Source of the DNA: JAGXLC01 sp041686375
Lineage (GTDB): Bacteria; Bacteroidota; Bacteroidia; Bacteroidales; UBA12077
Length of the DNA: 64,000 nt
Assembly: GCA_041686375.1 (NCBI GenBank)
Contig: JAWLEB010000010.1
Span: 17,415 to 81,414 of the forward strand
Reading direction: 5' to 3'
The notes below the pieces were generated by a model. It saw only the letters and a list, made by a program, of their open reading frames with translations. It was not told the origin of the DNA and ran no database searches. Positions within the stretch are counted from its first letter, which is position 1; the number at the start of each line of letters is the position of its first letter. Position numbers and translations under genes: made by a program. Shown here one piece after another: positions 26,362-36,557 of the stretch.

Positions 26362-27306
26362 TCAATCACAATTTAAATAACCTGCTACTTTTAAATACGT
26401 TTTCCTGGGCAAAATATTATTTTCCAACAACTCTTCAACGTCTGATATTTTTTTATCTTTTATATCCCTGTATTTCAAGATAGATTTAGTATGATACTCA
26501 TTTAAATAGGGATGTCTGATCAGTTCGCTAAAATCTGCATTGTTCAGGTTAATAGACTCACATAGTGTAGTATCTATTACAAAATTATCCTTTATGTATG
26601 AATAAACAGAGTCATTAATGCCGTAGACTTCTTTCAATTGTTCGATTTTTCTAAATCCCCCCAATAAATCCCGATATTTTGAGATTCTCTCTGCATATGT
26701 CCTTCCAATACCATTGACGAGCATAAACTGTGTTGTATCAGCTGAATTTAGGTCTACTACGTCCACGGTTGGCTCCTCATTCTTATCTTCCTTTTCTTTG
26801 ACGTTCTGTGTAAAATTATTTTTCTCCTCCTCTATTTTTTCTATACGAATATAATCTTTGAGCTTATCATACATTTGTTCATCTATACCATAAATTTTCT
26901 GAAAATCTTCAGGTTCATAAAACTGTCCGCCTTTTTCAAGGTATTTTGTAATATTATCAATCTGATAATCACTTAATCCTAAAGTTTTCCATTGCTCTCT
27001 GTTTGTATTATTAGGATCAAAACGGAACAATTTCCCTTTATTAACATCTGCAGTATTTTCAGCTTGGTAATTTGGTAAAACTGTCTCCGGTCTTCTATTT
27101 TTTTCTTCTCTGTTATCTTTGACAAATCGTTCAAATGATTCAATTTCGTTTCTAAAACTGGCATAATCAAACTTCTCATTGTTTATGTTAACAGGCAGTA
27201 CAAACACATCAAGTCCAAGCAATAATACAATAAGGATAACTAAAATGATTATTCCGTTTCTTTCCCGCTTTGTAAATGAATAAAAATGCCTGAAATGATT
27301 GCTCAT
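26362..27306 (-). CDS. Membrane-anchored helix-hairpin-helix protein (ComEA-like)
   Basis: A 314-residue protein with one amino-terminal membrane helix (IIILVILIVLLLGLDVFV, about residues 19-36) and several helix-hairpin-helix segments: DYQIDNITKYLEKGG with FQKIYGID, DLNSADTTQFMLVNGIGRTYAERISKYR, and NLNNADFSELIRHPYL. Helix-hairpin-helix repeats bind DNA non-specifically, and ComEA-type proteins pull DNA into the periplasm. The linker (about residues 60-80 and 165-185) is charged. It is 31 bases after the symporter gene. A DNA-uptake role is inferred; a DNA-repair or structural role is possible. Confidence 0.8.
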   Translation of the reverse strand: MSNHFRHFYSFTKRERNGIIILVILIVLLLGLDVFVLPVNINNEKFDYASFRNEIESFERFVKDNREEKNRRPETVLPNYQAENTADVNKGKLFRFDPNNTNREQWKTLGLSDYQIDNITKYLEKGGQFYEPEDFQKIYGIDEQMYDKLKDYIRIEKIEEEKNNFTQNVKEKEDKNEEPTVDVVDLNSADTTQFMLVNGIGRTYAERISKYRDLLGGFRKIEQLKEVYGINDSVYSYIKDNFVIDTTLCESINLNNADFSELIRHPYLNEYHTKSILKYRDIKDKKISDVEELLENNILPRKTYLKVAGYLNCD

Positions 27307-27337
27307 TAGTTTTCTCTAAAACTTAAGGATTTTTTAT

Positions 27338-28702
27338 CTAAAATTTAAGAATCCCAATTCCATGCAGAAATACCAATGCAATAGCAATCGGTGCAATAAA
27401 TTTAAGAATCAGAACAAACAAAGAAGCTAGTGGCGTTTTATACAATCCATTACTTGAAATTTCTTTTACTATAGCATCTTTACCAAGGTACCACCCCAGG
27501 AAAACTACAATCAGTAATCCACCCAGCGGAAGGAATACACTTGAAGCTGTAAAATCAAAAAACTCAAAAACATTGAACCTGCCAATATTAACACCTTCAA
27601 GAGTTCCCCAGGACATAGTGCATAAAACACCCACAACAGTGATAGCACTTGCGGCCAGGATTGTAGCTTTTTTCCTCACAAGTCCTAACTCTTCAACAAA
27701 ATACGCTACTACAACTTCAAGAACTGATATTGATGAAGTCAATGCAGCAATGGCCAATAGCACAAAAAACAATATAGAGAAGAAGAATCCACCTGGTATT
27801 TTCTGAAATATGTTAGGTAGTGTTCTAAATATAAGGTCAGGGCCAGCATTAGGTTCAATGCCAAATGCAAAAACAGCAGGAAATATAGCCACACCGGCTA
27901 AAATAGCTATCAATGTATCAGCCGCTGTAACATTAATAGCTGTATTGGTTAGATTTTCCCTCTTATTAATATACGACCCATAAGTAATTAACGTACCCAT
28001 TCCAATACTAAGAGAAAAGAATGCCTGTCCAAGAGCTTCCAGGATGCTATTTGTACTTAGTTTAGAAAATTCAGGCTTAAATAAAAATTCCAGACCTTCT
28101 TTTGCTCCGGGTAAAGTTACCGAGCGAACACCAAGTACAATAATCAAAGCAAGCAACAATGGCATTAACATTTTAGCATATTTTTCTATTCCCCTTTTAA
28201 TACCAGCTATTACAATCCATGCAGTCAAAACCATAAACACCAATTGCCAGATAACAGGCTGTAAAGTGCTTGCTTTAAACCCCTCAAATAAGGACTTGAG
28301 TTCTTCCGGAGAGCTACCAGAGAATCCGTTTGTTATGGATAAATATACATATTCTAAAGTCCATCCAGCTACGGTACTATAAAAAGCTAAAATCATAAAA
28401 GCAGCCACAACCCCCATAAGTCCGATTAAGTACCAATAAGTATTTGGGGCCAGTTTTTTAAAAGAACCGAAAGCATTGCGTTGTGCACTTCGTCCTATGG
28501 TAAATTCGGATAGCATAACAGGAATTCCAATTGCCATGATAAAAACAAGGTAAATGATTATAAATGCACCACCACCATTTTCACCAGCAATATAAGGGAA
28601 TCTCCAAATATTCCCCAAGCCCACTGCGGAGCCCGCTGCTGCGGCAATAACTCCAAATTTACTACCAAAACTATCTCTTTGTGAGGGGTCAAAGTTAGCC
28701 AT
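27338..28702 (-). CDS. Sodium-dependent neurotransmitter-symporter (NSS) family transporter
   Basis: A 454-residue NSS family protein with about 11-12 membrane helices. The first helix carries the sodium/substrate motif AAAGSAVGLGNIWRFPYIAGENGGGAF, split over residues 19-45 with its unwound Gly region. Bacterial members mostly import amino acids such as tryptophan, tyrosine or leucine. No substrate can be assigned; the tryptophanase gene at 41.5-42.9 kb is not linked. It ends 31 bases before the helix-hairpin-helix gene, so they may be cotranscribed. Confidence 0.93.
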   Translation of the reverse strand: MANFDPSQRDSFGSKFGVIAAAAGSAVGLGNIWRFPYIAGENGGGAFIIIYLVFIMAIGIPVMLSEFTIGRSAQRNAFGSFKKLAPNTYWYLIGLMGVVAAFMILAFYSTVAGWTLEYVYLSITNGFSGSSPEELKSLFEGFKASTLQPVIWQLVFMVLTAWIVIAGIKRGIEKYAKMLMPLLLALIIVLGVRSVTLPGAKEGLEFLFKPEFSKLSTNSILEALGQAFFSLSIGMGTLITYGSYINKRENLTNTAINVTAADTLIAILAGVAIFPAVFAFGIEPNAGPDLIFRTLPNIFQKIPGGFFFSILFFVLLAIAALTSSISVLEVVVAYFVEELGLVRKKATILAASAITVVGVLCTMSWGTLEGVNIGRFNVFEFFDFTASSVFLPLGGLLIVVFLGWYLGKDAIVKEISSNGLYKTPLASLFVLILKFIAPIAIALVFLHGIGILKF

Positions 28703-28770
28703 GATTAAAAATTTTAGGGTTAAAAAGGTTGGAACAATATTAAAAAAAAAGAAAATAAAAACAAATAGAA

Positions 28771-28803
28771 AAAGGACGCCAAAATAACTTAGCGTCCCTT
28801 TTT
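28771..28803 (-). terminator. Intrinsic terminator after fbaB
   Basis: GGACGC (28774-28779) pairs with GCGTCC (28792-28797), with A runs before and T runs after, so it can act on both strands. It lies 20 bases after the aldolase stop and separates it from the symporter gene. Confidence 0.8.
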
Positions 28804-28822
28804 CAATAATTTAAAATCATAA

Positions 28823-29881
28823 CTAAGCTATATCAATTTCTTTAGCAAGATATACATCTTGTATAGCATTAAGTAGTTCTGCACCATCTTTCATGGGCTT
28901 TTGAAAAGCTTTTCGTCCGCTAATAAGGCCCATTCCCCCAGCACGTTTATTAACAATAGCTGTTGTAAGGGCTTCTTCCAGATCAGAATCACCTTTAGAA
29001 GCTCCTCCTGAATTAATTAATCCAACCCGTCCCATATAATTATTCACTACCTGGTAGCGGGTCAAGTCTATTGGATGGTCAGTGGTTAATTCATTATACA
29101 CTTTGTCATGCGTTTTCCCGAATTTAATATCCTTATACCCCGCATTGGTCTTCGGCATTTTCTGTTTAATTATATCAGCCTGAACAGTAACCCCAAGGTG
29201 ATTTGCCTGCCCTGTAAGATCTGCAGCAAGATGGTAATCCTGATCTCCTTTTTTAAATTCATTATTTCTAAGATAACACCATAAAACCGTTGCCATTCCC
29301 AGTTCATGTGCCCTTTCAAAAGCTTCAGCAACCTCAATAATTTGTCTGTTTGATTCCGGGCTTCCAAAGTAGATTGTTGCTCCCACTGCTGCTGCACCAA
29401 GATTCCAGGCTTCTTCAACAGAACCATACATTATTTGATCATAAGTATTAGGATATGTTAAAAGCTCATTATGATTAAGTTTTACAATAAAAGGAATACG
29501 ATGAGCATATTTTCTGGATGTAGCAGCGAGCACTCCGAAGGTGGAAGCGACTCCATTAGCTCCTCCTTCAATAGCAAGCTTTACAATATTCTCCGGATCG
29601 AAATAAACCGGATTTGGGGCAAAAGATGCCCCTGCTGAATGTTCAATACCCTGATCAACAGGCAATATTGACAGATATCCTGTTCCCCCTAATCTACCAT
29701 GGTCAAAAATTCTTTGGAGATTTACGAGAACTTTTGGATTTCTGTTTGTGTCAAACATTATCCTTTCAATATAATCAGGACCCGGCAGATGCAGTTGTTC
29801 TTTAGGGACAGTTTTGCACTTATGCTGTAGTAAATCATCTGCCTTATTTCCTAAAGTTTCAATTATTTTATTATACGACAT
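28823..29881 (-). CDS. fbaB: Class I fructose-bisphosphate aldolase, FbaB/DhnA type
   Basis: A 352-residue Schiff-base aldolase of the E. coli FbaB type, which splits fructose 1,6-bisphosphate in glycolysis and reverses it in gluconeogenesis. Shared blocks are ILPVDQGIEHSAGASF, FIVKLNHNELLTYPN, ADIIKQKMP (with the likely Schiff-base Lys), GRVGLINSGGASKGDSDL and NKRAGGMGLISGRKAF. Length is as expected. A -7 type box (29915-29922) lies 34 bases upstream and a terminator follows, so it is a single-gene unit. Confidence 0.94.
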   Translation of the reverse strand: MSYNKIIETLGNKADDLLQHKCKTVPKEQLHLPGPDYIERIMFDTNRNPKVLVNLQRIFDHGRLGGTGYLSILPVDQGIEHSAGASFAPNPVYFDPENIVKLAIEGGANGVASTFGVLAATSRKYAHRIPFIVKLNHNELLTYPNTYDQIMYGSVEEAWNLGAAAVGATIYFGSPESNRQIIEVAEAFERAHELGMATVLWCYLRNNEFKKGDQDYHLAADLTGQANHLGVTVQADIIKQKMPKTNAGYKDIKFGKTHDKVYNELTTDHPIDLTRYQVVNNYMGRVGLINSGGASKGDSDLEEALTTAIVNKRAGGMGLISGRKAFQKPMKDGAELLNAIQDVYLAKEIDIA

Positions 29882-29914
29882 AATTCACCCTCATTTAAAG
29901 TTAACACTTAGTTA

Positions 29915-29922
29915 CAAAGTTA
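29915..29922 (-). promoter_or_regulatory. Candidate -7 box for fbaB
   Basis: The minus strand reads TAACTTTG, matching TAnnTTTG, 34 bases before the fbaB ATG. The -33 element is unclear. Confidence 0.4.
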
Positions 29923-29993
29923 TAAAATAATTTAAAATCGTGGAACGATTATACAAAATAACAAATGAGTATTGAATTAAATGTGTCCCAGCC

Positions 29994-32324
29994 TTAAAAT
30001 GGGTACCCAATGGCAATATTCCATGAAAGCGTTTTATTAGAAATTTTCCTATTTCCAGGGAGCCATCTGTTATGTTTTTCAAAGCTTGGGTCTCTCATTT
30101 TCGCTCCAATATCGAAACGAACTACAGCGAATGACAAATCGAATCTCAGGCCTATTCCTGTTCCAACCGCCAAATCTTCATAAAATTTATCCCATCTGAA
30201 CATAGCACCTTGAATATTAGCGTGTTTCTGAATTGTCCAGATATTTCCAACGTCAAGAAAGAGTGCTCCTTCAAGTATCCAGAACATATCAAAGCGATAT
30301 TCCATGTTTGCTTCAATTTTCATATCACCTGTCTGGTTTGGATATCTGCTTTGCTCCTCAGACGAAAAAGAGCCTGGTCCTAATGAACGTACATCCCATG
30401 CTCTGATACTGTTAGCTCCTCCTGAAAAATATTGCTTGACAAAAGGTAAAGCGGAAGAATTTCCATAAGGCAGACCACCCCCGGCAAAAAATCTGTATAC
30501 CATTCGCTTATCAGAGTTTAGAACTCTATAATATCTCATGTCCAAATCAAGCTTTACAAATTGTGCGTAACGAATTCCGAAAAGCTCATAATGGTCTTTT
30601 CCTCCTGTAGTCCTTGTTAATGCATTAATTCCTGTCAGAATATTTCCGCCAAATTCTGTATTTACCCTAAAATACTGGAAATCCCTTGTTTTTTTTACAT
30701 CCTGATTATTGTAAATAAAGTTATAACTAGATAATGACAAGAAATGGTTTTCATAACTATTCCTTAAATAAGTAGTTTCAATTGTTTCCTGAAACTCCTC
30801 AGATCGAAAAGGTAATCTTAGTATATTTAGCTCCACTGGATTAACAAAATGATTAAAATTTCCATCTTCCCACTTATATCCAAATGACATATTAGCCAGA
30901 GTACGGGAGTAATCAGGACGCTCCTGATAATTATATTGAGCTGAAAATGAAGTTTTCGGATGATACTTTTTCACAAACTGTTCGCTTTCCAGAAATGGTA
31001 ACATAAATTTAGGGAAAGCAATATTAACTTCTCCCCCGATTTTAACAATATTATCTATCCTGCTAACTCTTTCCGGGTCGAGTATCTCAAAAGCTCCAGT
31101 TAATTTTGTCTCAAAATTCTCAGCCCCTCCAAACAAATTTTTATGATTGTATAGAAAATTGCCTGCACCACCCAAATTACCGGATGAATTGGTACCTTCC
31201 AGTTCAATAGTATAAGACTGTGATTTAAATTTTTTCAGATAAATATGAGCATTTAAATATTGAGTTCCATCCACTCCGGTACTGTCCACCTCCCTAAATC
31301 TTATATTTATCAATTTAAAAAGTCTGTATGAATTAAGATGATCATATGTACTATTCACATCATCCCTATTATACCATTCTCCAGGCTGTAAATAATTAGC
31401 CTGCTTAATAAGATTGAAATTAAACTCTGGGGCATCACGATAAACAAAATGAAACTCGTCAAACTCTGTACTATCGGAATTACTTAAATATTGCTCTTCA
31501 CTAGCTATAGCTTCTTTAGGATCATAATTTGGATATACATAAATTTTATTCAATTTAAATCTGCTATGTGGTACCCTTTTATAAGAATCATCCTCATCGC
31601 GTGTTAAAAATTGATTAATCTGCACATTTAAATCGACCCATCTATTCCCGCTTGTGCTTATGCTTGTATCCGCTATATAATTAATAAAATCCTTAGAAAA
31701 CCGATAATATCCCTTGCTTTTTAAATACCGATTTATACGCTCCCTCTCTTCTTGAAGTAATTCAACGTCAAAAATATCACCTTTGCTTAACAAAGTATTT
31801 GATGTATCCTGGTAAATAAACTTTTCTAAAGAGGTATCCCGAACTTCAAAATCTACATTCCTTATCCGGTATGGTTCTTTGGGGTCAACGTAGTACTTTA
31901 CTTTCGCTTTATTATTTTTCAGAATAGCAGTATCTTTTACTTTTGCATTATAATAACCTTTATTTTCAAGATAGTATAACATCTGTTCTTTAGTATCATG
32001 CATTAGAAATTCATCCCAAACAACCGGTTCTTCACCTTTATCTCTTAAGAATTGATGAATTCCTTTTTCTTTATCTGGATTTGACAGACTATAAACATAC
32101 ATAGGTAATTTAATGCCCAGAAAAGTTCTATTAGGCGTTTGTCGTATAAATTGTTCCAACTCTCTTTCTTTTATTTTTTTTGAACTGCTTTCTACTTTAT
32201 TCTTTTTCAGCAAATACTTATCTTTGGGGATATATTTTGACGGACTGCAAGCAAACAAAAACAACAAAAGTATAGAAAGGATATATACAGGCCTAATAAT
32301 AAAAATTGTATGTGACTTAAACAT
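29994..32324 (-). CDS. tamL: TamL-type outer-membrane assembly lipoprotein (BamA/TamA superfamily)
   Basis: A 776-residue protein with a lipoprotein signal: hydrophobic LSILLLFLFACS with the lipobox Cys at residue 26. POTRA-like repeats follow (for example YYLENKGYYNAKVKD and RYLKSKGYYRFSKDF), then a carboxy-terminal 16-strand-type barrel with the Omp85 segments FAGGGLPYG, SGGANSIRAWDVRSLGPGSF and GTGIGLRFDLSFAVVRFDIG. A lipid-anchored TamA relative is the TamL form of Bacteroidota, thought to help insert proteins or move lipids at the outer membrane with TamB. It is divergent from the methylase gene with 33 bases between. tamB is not seen here. Confidence 0.85.
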   Translation of the reverse strand: MFKSHTIFIIRPVYILSILLLFLFACSPSKYIPKDKYLLKKNKVESSSKKIKERELEQFIRQTPNRTFLGIKLPMYVYSLSNPDKEKGIHQFLRDKGEEPVVWDEFLMHDTKEQMLYYLENKGYYNAKVKDTAILKNNKAKVKYYVDPKEPYRIRNVDFEVRDTSLEKFIYQDTSNTLLSKGDIFDVELLQEERERINRYLKSKGYYRFSKDFINYIADTSISTSGNRWVDLNVQINQFLTRDEDDSYKRVPHSRFKLNKIYVYPNYDPKEAIASEEQYLSNSDSTEFDEFHFVYRDAPEFNFNLIKQANYLQPGEWYNRDDVNSTYDHLNSYRLFKLINIRFREVDSTGVDGTQYLNAHIYLKKFKSQSYTIELEGTNSSGNLGGAGNFLYNHKNLFGGAENFETKLTGAFEILDPERVSRIDNIVKIGGEVNIAFPKFMLPFLESEQFVKKYHPKTSFSAQYNYQERPDYSRTLANMSFGYKWEDGNFNHFVNPVELNILRLPFRSEEFQETIETTYLRNSYENHFLSLSSYNFIYNNQDVKKTRDFQYFRVNTEFGGNILTGINALTRTTGGKDHYELFGIRYAQFVKLDLDMRYYRVLNSDKRMVYRFFAGGGLPYGNSSALPFVKQYFSGGANSIRAWDVRSLGPGSFSSEEQSRYPNQTGDMKIEANMEYRFDMFWILEGALFLDVGNIWTIQKHANIQGAMFRWDKFYEDLAVGTGIGLRFDLSFAVVRFDIGAKMRDPSFEKHNRWLPGNRKISNKTLSWNIAIGYPF

Positions 32325-32357
32325 TTATTAATTCATTCTTATCTATAATACAACGAG

Positions 32358-33140
32358 ATGCTAAGCAAAAATAAGATTAAATTTATTAACAGACTAAAAA
32401 AAAAGAAAGAGAGAAATGAGAAAAAACTCTTTCTTGCAGAAGGAGAGAAAATAGTAAACGAAATGATACATTCAAGCCTGGAAACAGCAACACTGGTTGC
32501 GGAGGAAAAATTTATTAATACATTGACAAAACATGAGCTAAACAAAATTGATGAAATAATTCCGGTAAAGTCAAACGAACTTCAGCATATCAGTAGTCTG
32601 AAAACCCCCAATAAAGCTTTAGCAGTTATAAAACAACCTTTATTTAGTATCAACACATCGGAAATAAGAAATTCACTTACTCTAGGCATAGACGCAATAA
32701 ACGACCCAGGAAACTTAGGAACAATAGTCAGGATTGCTGACTGGTTTGGTATATACAACATCTTCTGTTCCGAGGACACAGTAGATGTATATAATCCAAA
32801 ATCAGTACAAGCCACCATGGGAGCAATAAGCCGGGTAAAAATACATTATATAAACCTCCAGAAAATAATAGAGCAATTGAGAGAGGATAAAAATTTTAAT
32901 ATTTACGGGTGTTTTCTTGAGGGGAGCAATATCTACAAAGAAAATTTAAGTCCATATGGACTCATCATTTTAGGAAGTGAATCTCATGGTGTCTCAGAAC
33001 CTGTATCAAAACTTGTTTATAACAAGTTGTATATACCAAATTTCTCAACAAACAAGCACATAAGTTCAGAATCCTTAAATGTTTCCATAGCAACAGGCAT
33101 TGTTTGTTCAGAATTCAGGAGAAGAAATTTAGAGGATTAA
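32358..33140 (+). CDS. TrmH/SpoU-family RNA 2'-O-methyltransferase
   Basis: A 260-residue SPOUT-class methylase. The amino-terminal substrate domain starts KKKKERNEKKLFLAEGEKIV. The knot region has the family motifs DAINDPGNLGTIVRIADWFG (motif 1), LIILGSESHGVSEP (motif 2) and IPNFSTNKHISSESLNVSIA (motif 3). It uses S-adenosylmethionine to methylate a ribose in rRNA or tRNA; RlmB- and TrmH-type targets cannot be told apart. Its carboxy end faces the convergent porT gene. Confidence 0.88.
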   Translation: MLSKNKIKFINRLKKKKERNEKKLFLAEGEKIVNEMIHSSLETATLVAEEKFINTLTKHELNKIDEIIPVKSNELQHISSLKTPNKALAVIKQPLFSINTSEIRNSLTLGIDAINDPGNLGTIVRIADWFGIYNIFCSEDTVDVYNPKSVQATMGAISRVKIHYINLQKIIEQLREDKNFNIYGCFLEGSNIYKENLSPYGLIILGSESHGVSEPVSKLVYNKLYIPNFSTNKHISSESLNVSIATGIVCSEFRRRNLED

Positions 33141-33166
33141 ACTTGAGCAAGATCAACAAGTCTGGC

Positions 33167-33877
33167 TTATTCAAAATAGAAAGACAAACTAAACACTCTG
33201 GATTGAAGTTTATCTATAGACTCAACATATGCAGGGTATCTGTCATGTTTATCCGGGGAAAGAACATTGTGGATGCCAGCGGAATATCTTAATTCCACAG
33301 ATAGTTTAAAATAAGGTAAGTAAAAATCAACACCAAAACCTCCTTCCAGGTATATATCAAATGGCCGAAGTTTCACGAATATGTCTTCGTCCGCATTAAA
33401 ATCCTTATTTCTTGCCATATCCCAGCGAAAATTCACACCTGAAATTAAATAAGGACGATAATTATAGACTCTTTCTGCCTGGTAACGAATTATGAATGGC
33501 AAATTTATAAATGTTGACCCTAAACTCATGCTGGTGTGAGATTCCCAACTTGAATCGGTTCGCTCATAAAATTTTAAATTTCTTTCACCTAATGAAATAC
33601 CAGGTAAAAAGCGGAAATCCCAACGATTAGACAATCGTAAATTGCTGACTATTGCGATATCAATGCCCGGAGCCAGCTCATTGAGCTCGGGTAATGTATC
33701 ATTTTTAGGGGCGCTTTCACTTGGGTATATTGCAAAGCTCATCGTATTAAAACCAATGGTATATCCAAAATGGAATGGCTTTAGATCAATTTCCTGGTAA
33801 TTAAGCACTTTTTCCTGCTGCGAGAAAATACTTAAGGGAATCACTAACAATACTATGAATATCTGTATTCGTCTCAA
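33167..33877 (-). CDS. porT: PorT-family outer-membrane protein of the type IX secretion system
   Basis: A 236-residue beta-barrel protein with a signal peptide (IFIVLLVIPLSIFSQ). The opening after cleavage (LKPFHFGYTIGFNTMSFAIYPS), the central LSNRWDFRFLPGISLGERNLKFY and the closing VELRYSAGIHNVL with a terminal aromatic residue match PorT, which is required for type IX secretion in Porphyromonas and gliding Bacteroidota. PorT-like and general outer-membrane beta-barrel families overlap, so the name rests on pattern and length. No other T9SS gene lies in the window. Confidence 0.75.
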   Translation of the reverse strand: MRRIQIFIVLLVIPLSIFSQQEKVLNYQEIDLKPFHFGYTIGFNTMSFAIYPSESAPKNDTLPELNELAPGIDIAIVSNLRLSNRWDFRFLPGISLGERNLKFYERTDSSWESHTSMSLGSTFINLPFIIRYQAERVYNYRPYLISGVNFRWDMARNKDFNADEDIFVKLRPFDIYLEGGFGVDFYLPYFKLSVELRYSAGIHNVLSPDKHDRYPAYVESIDKLQSRVFSLSFYFE

Positions 33878-34158
33878 GTGATAGTATATTTAAATTGAAA
33901 AAACGTAATAACGGTATAAATAGTATAATTTTTCTTTCTAAAGTTCCAAAACATCGGTCAATTTGTGAGTGTATCTCTGATATATCTAAATGTAAATTTC
34001 CAGATAATACTGCATAAGTTAAAATGTTCCGCTAATCTATTCCCAAAAAATCAAACATGATTATACAAATATGCAAGGCGTAAACAAGTCAACTGAAAAC
34101 TTTATTTCAGGCTTAGTATGCTTTTAAATCAATTTACAAATTTGTATAAATTGTATAG

Positions 34159-36381
34159 CTATTCATCTTCAGCAATCTCTGCTAAAGCATTATCGTATAC
34201 TTTTTTAATATCATGGATAAATCCGAAGGAATCATCATCAATACGAATTTCAGACTTTGTAACGTGCCCTAAGGTAGAAAAAGGCACATGCTGTTCTATC
34301 ATAAAATCGATAAATTTTGATTCAGCATTAGGTGTGACACTCACGACAACTCTGCTCTGGGATTCACCAAACAGGAAGGCATCTCTTCGGACATCAGCGA
34401 TTGTAGTAATATCAAACCCCAAACTTTTAACCATTGCTGATTCAAGAAGAGTAATAAATACACCTCCATCAGATACATCATGAGCAGATTTAATCAGGCC
34501 TTGTTTTATAAGATTTTTTATAACCTGCTGTACTTTATATTCAAATTCTATATCAAATTGTGGTGCGGGAGATTCTTTAATGCTATGGTAAGCGTATAAA
34601 TATTCCGAAGAAGCCAAATCATCACTTGAACGACCGATAAGGAAAATCATATCCCCTTTTTCTTTAAAAGCAATGGTCGTATGGCGTCTTGTATTATTTA
34701 ATATGCCTATCATTCCAATTACCGGCGTTGGAAATACAGGTTCTTCTTTACCATTGGTTGTTGTTTGATTGTAAAAACTAACATTACCACCGGTAACAGG
34801 TGTATTAAATTTTCTGCATGCATCCCCCATTCCTTTAACAGCCTCAACAAACTGCCAATACGCTTCAGGGTTATACGGATTGCCAAAATTCAGGCAATTG
34901 GATATTGCAACAGGCTCTCCACCAGAACAAACGATATTTCTGGCCGCTTCAGCGACAGCAATTTGAGTACCTACATATGGATCTGCATGGACATATCTTG
35001 CATTGCAATCAACAGTCATAGCCAATGCCTTATCTTTATCCTTGAGGTTAAAAACCCCTGCATCAGAAGGGAAATTAGTCCCCATATTAGCAGTACCAAC
35101 CATAGTATCGTATTGTTCTGCAACCCAACGTTTTGATGCTATATTAGGATTTCTTATCATAGCATCTATCACACTTCTTAATTCTGTTGGTTCCGGAACA
35201 TTTTTCTCAGAAAATTGTTTAGATCTTTCTATATATGCAGGTTTTTTATATTCCCTGTCATAAACGGGAGCGCCTCCACCAAGGACAAGATCGAAAGCTG
35301 GTACATCAGCTACCAGTTCATTATTAAAATAAAAATACAACCGGTTCTCTTCTATCACTTCCCCGATAATTTCACGATTCAAATCCCATTTATCAAAAAT
35401 TTGCTCTACCACTTCTTCTTTACCTTTTTCCACAACCACCAGCATTCGCTCCTGCGATTCAGAGAGCAAAATTTCAAATGGGGCCATATTTTTTTGTCGC
35501 AGAGGTACTTTATCCAAATTGATGCGCATACCTTGTTCACCTTTAGCAGCCATTTCGGATGTAGAGCAAATAATTCCGGCTGCACCCATATCCTGCATCC
35601 CAACGACAACACCTGATTTATTGAGTTCCAGTGTAGCTTCGAGTAACAATTTTTCCATGAAAGGATCACCCACTTGAACCGATGGTAAATCTTCCGAAGA
35701 TTTTTCCGTAAGATTAGCAGAAGCAAATGTAGTGCCATGTATCCCATCTTTCCCAGTAGATGAGCCAACTATATATACTGGATTCCCTGTGCCTTTTGCA
35801 ATAGCAGATATTACCCGGTCTTTTTTTACAAGACCAACAGACATGGCGTTCACAAGAGGGTTGGTATTATAACATTTATCAAAGAATACTTCACCAGCAA
35901 GGACAGGAACTCCAAAAGAATTTCCATAATCGCCTATTCCTTTCACCACACCCCTCATGTGCCATTTGGTTCTTTCAAGCTGCGGATCTCCAAATCTCAA
36001 TGAGTTAAGTTGTGCTACGGGTCTTGCACCCATTGTAAAAATATCTCTGTTAATTCCTCCGACACCAGTTGCAGCTCCTTGATATGGTTCAATAGCTGAC
36101 GGATGGTTATGGGATTCAATTTTAAATGCACAGGCCAAATCATCTCCAAGATCCACAAGCCCTGCATTTTCTTCTCCCGCTTCAGCCATCAATTGGTCAC
36201 CTTCTCTGGGCAAAGTTTTAATCCATTTTATTGAATTCTTATATGAAGCATGCTCCGACCACATTACTGAAAAAATGCTCAACTCAGTAAAGTTAGGATT
36301 TCTACCCAGAATTGCTTTGATTTTTTCATATTCTTCCTGTAGCAAACCCAGTTCCTTTGCAGTATCAAGTGTAACTTCCAT
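34159..36381 (-). CDS. purL: Phosphoribosylformylglycinamidine synthase subunit PurL (small type)
   Basis: A 740-residue PurL, the ATP-dependent synthase of de novo purine synthesis that needs separate PurQ and PurS. Motifs: FSVMWSEHASYKNSIKWI near residue 35 (Ala where many homologues have Cys), KIESHNHPSAIEPYQGAATGVGG, GVVVGMQDMGAAGI and AHDVSDGGVFITL near the carboxy end. The start at 36381 (MEVTLDTAKELGL) is preferred over 36411, because a TAnnTTTG box at 36413-36420 would place the RNA start downstream of 36411, and the amino terminus then fits the family. Confidence 0.95.
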   Translation of the reverse strand: MEVTLDTAKELGLLQEEYEKIKAILGRNPNFTELSIFSVMWSEHASYKNSIKWIKTLPREGDQLMAEAGEENAGLVDLGDDLACAFKIESHNHPSAIEPYQGAATGVGGINRDIFTMGARPVAQLNSLRFGDPQLERTKWHMRGVVKGIGDYGNSFGVPVLAGEVFFDKCYNTNPLVNAMSVGLVKKDRVISAIAKGTGNPVYIVGSSTGKDGIHGTTFASANLTEKSSEDLPSVQVGDPFMEKLLLEATLELNKSGVVVGMQDMGAAGIICSTSEMAAKGEQGMRINLDKVPLRQKNMAPFEILLSESQERMLVVVEKGKEEVVEQIFDKWDLNREIIGEVIEENRLYFYFNNELVADVPAFDLVLGGGAPVYDREYKKPAYIERSKQFSEKNVPEPTELRSVIDAMIRNPNIASKRWVAEQYDTMVGTANMGTNFPSDAGVFNLKDKDKALAMTVDCNARYVHADPYVGTQIAVAEAARNIVCSGGEPVAISNCLNFGNPYNPEAYWQFVEAVKGMGDACRKFNTPVTGGNVSFYNQTTTNGKEEPVFPTPVIGMIGILNNTRRHTTIAFKEKGDMIFLIGRSSDDLASSEYLYAYHSIKESPAPQFDIEFEYKVQQVIKNLIKQGLIKSAHDVSDGGVFITLLESAMVKSLGFDITTIADVRRDAFLFGESQSRVVVSVTPNAESKFIDFMIEQHVPFSTLGHVTKSEIRIDDDSFGFIHDIKKVYDNALAEIAEDE

Positions 36382-36412
36382 TGTATTCGTTTTTGTATAA
36401 ATTTTAACCAAA

Positions 36413-36420
36413 CAAATATA
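36413..36420 (-). promoter_or_regulatory. Candidate -7 box for purL
   Basis: The minus strand reads TATATTTG, matching TAnnTTTG; the predicted start is near 36406, 25 bases before the purL ATG. The -33 element is weak. Confidence 0.4.
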
Positions 36421-36557
36421 CAGAACAAATCATATAAAACATGGAAAAGTATGATATTTTAACCGGTTTCTTGCAAAAGGAGCAACAAATCTTCAAAGAA
36501 TTATAATAAAACAAACTGCTATCCACACGAATTTTACATCTATTTCAAAACACATTT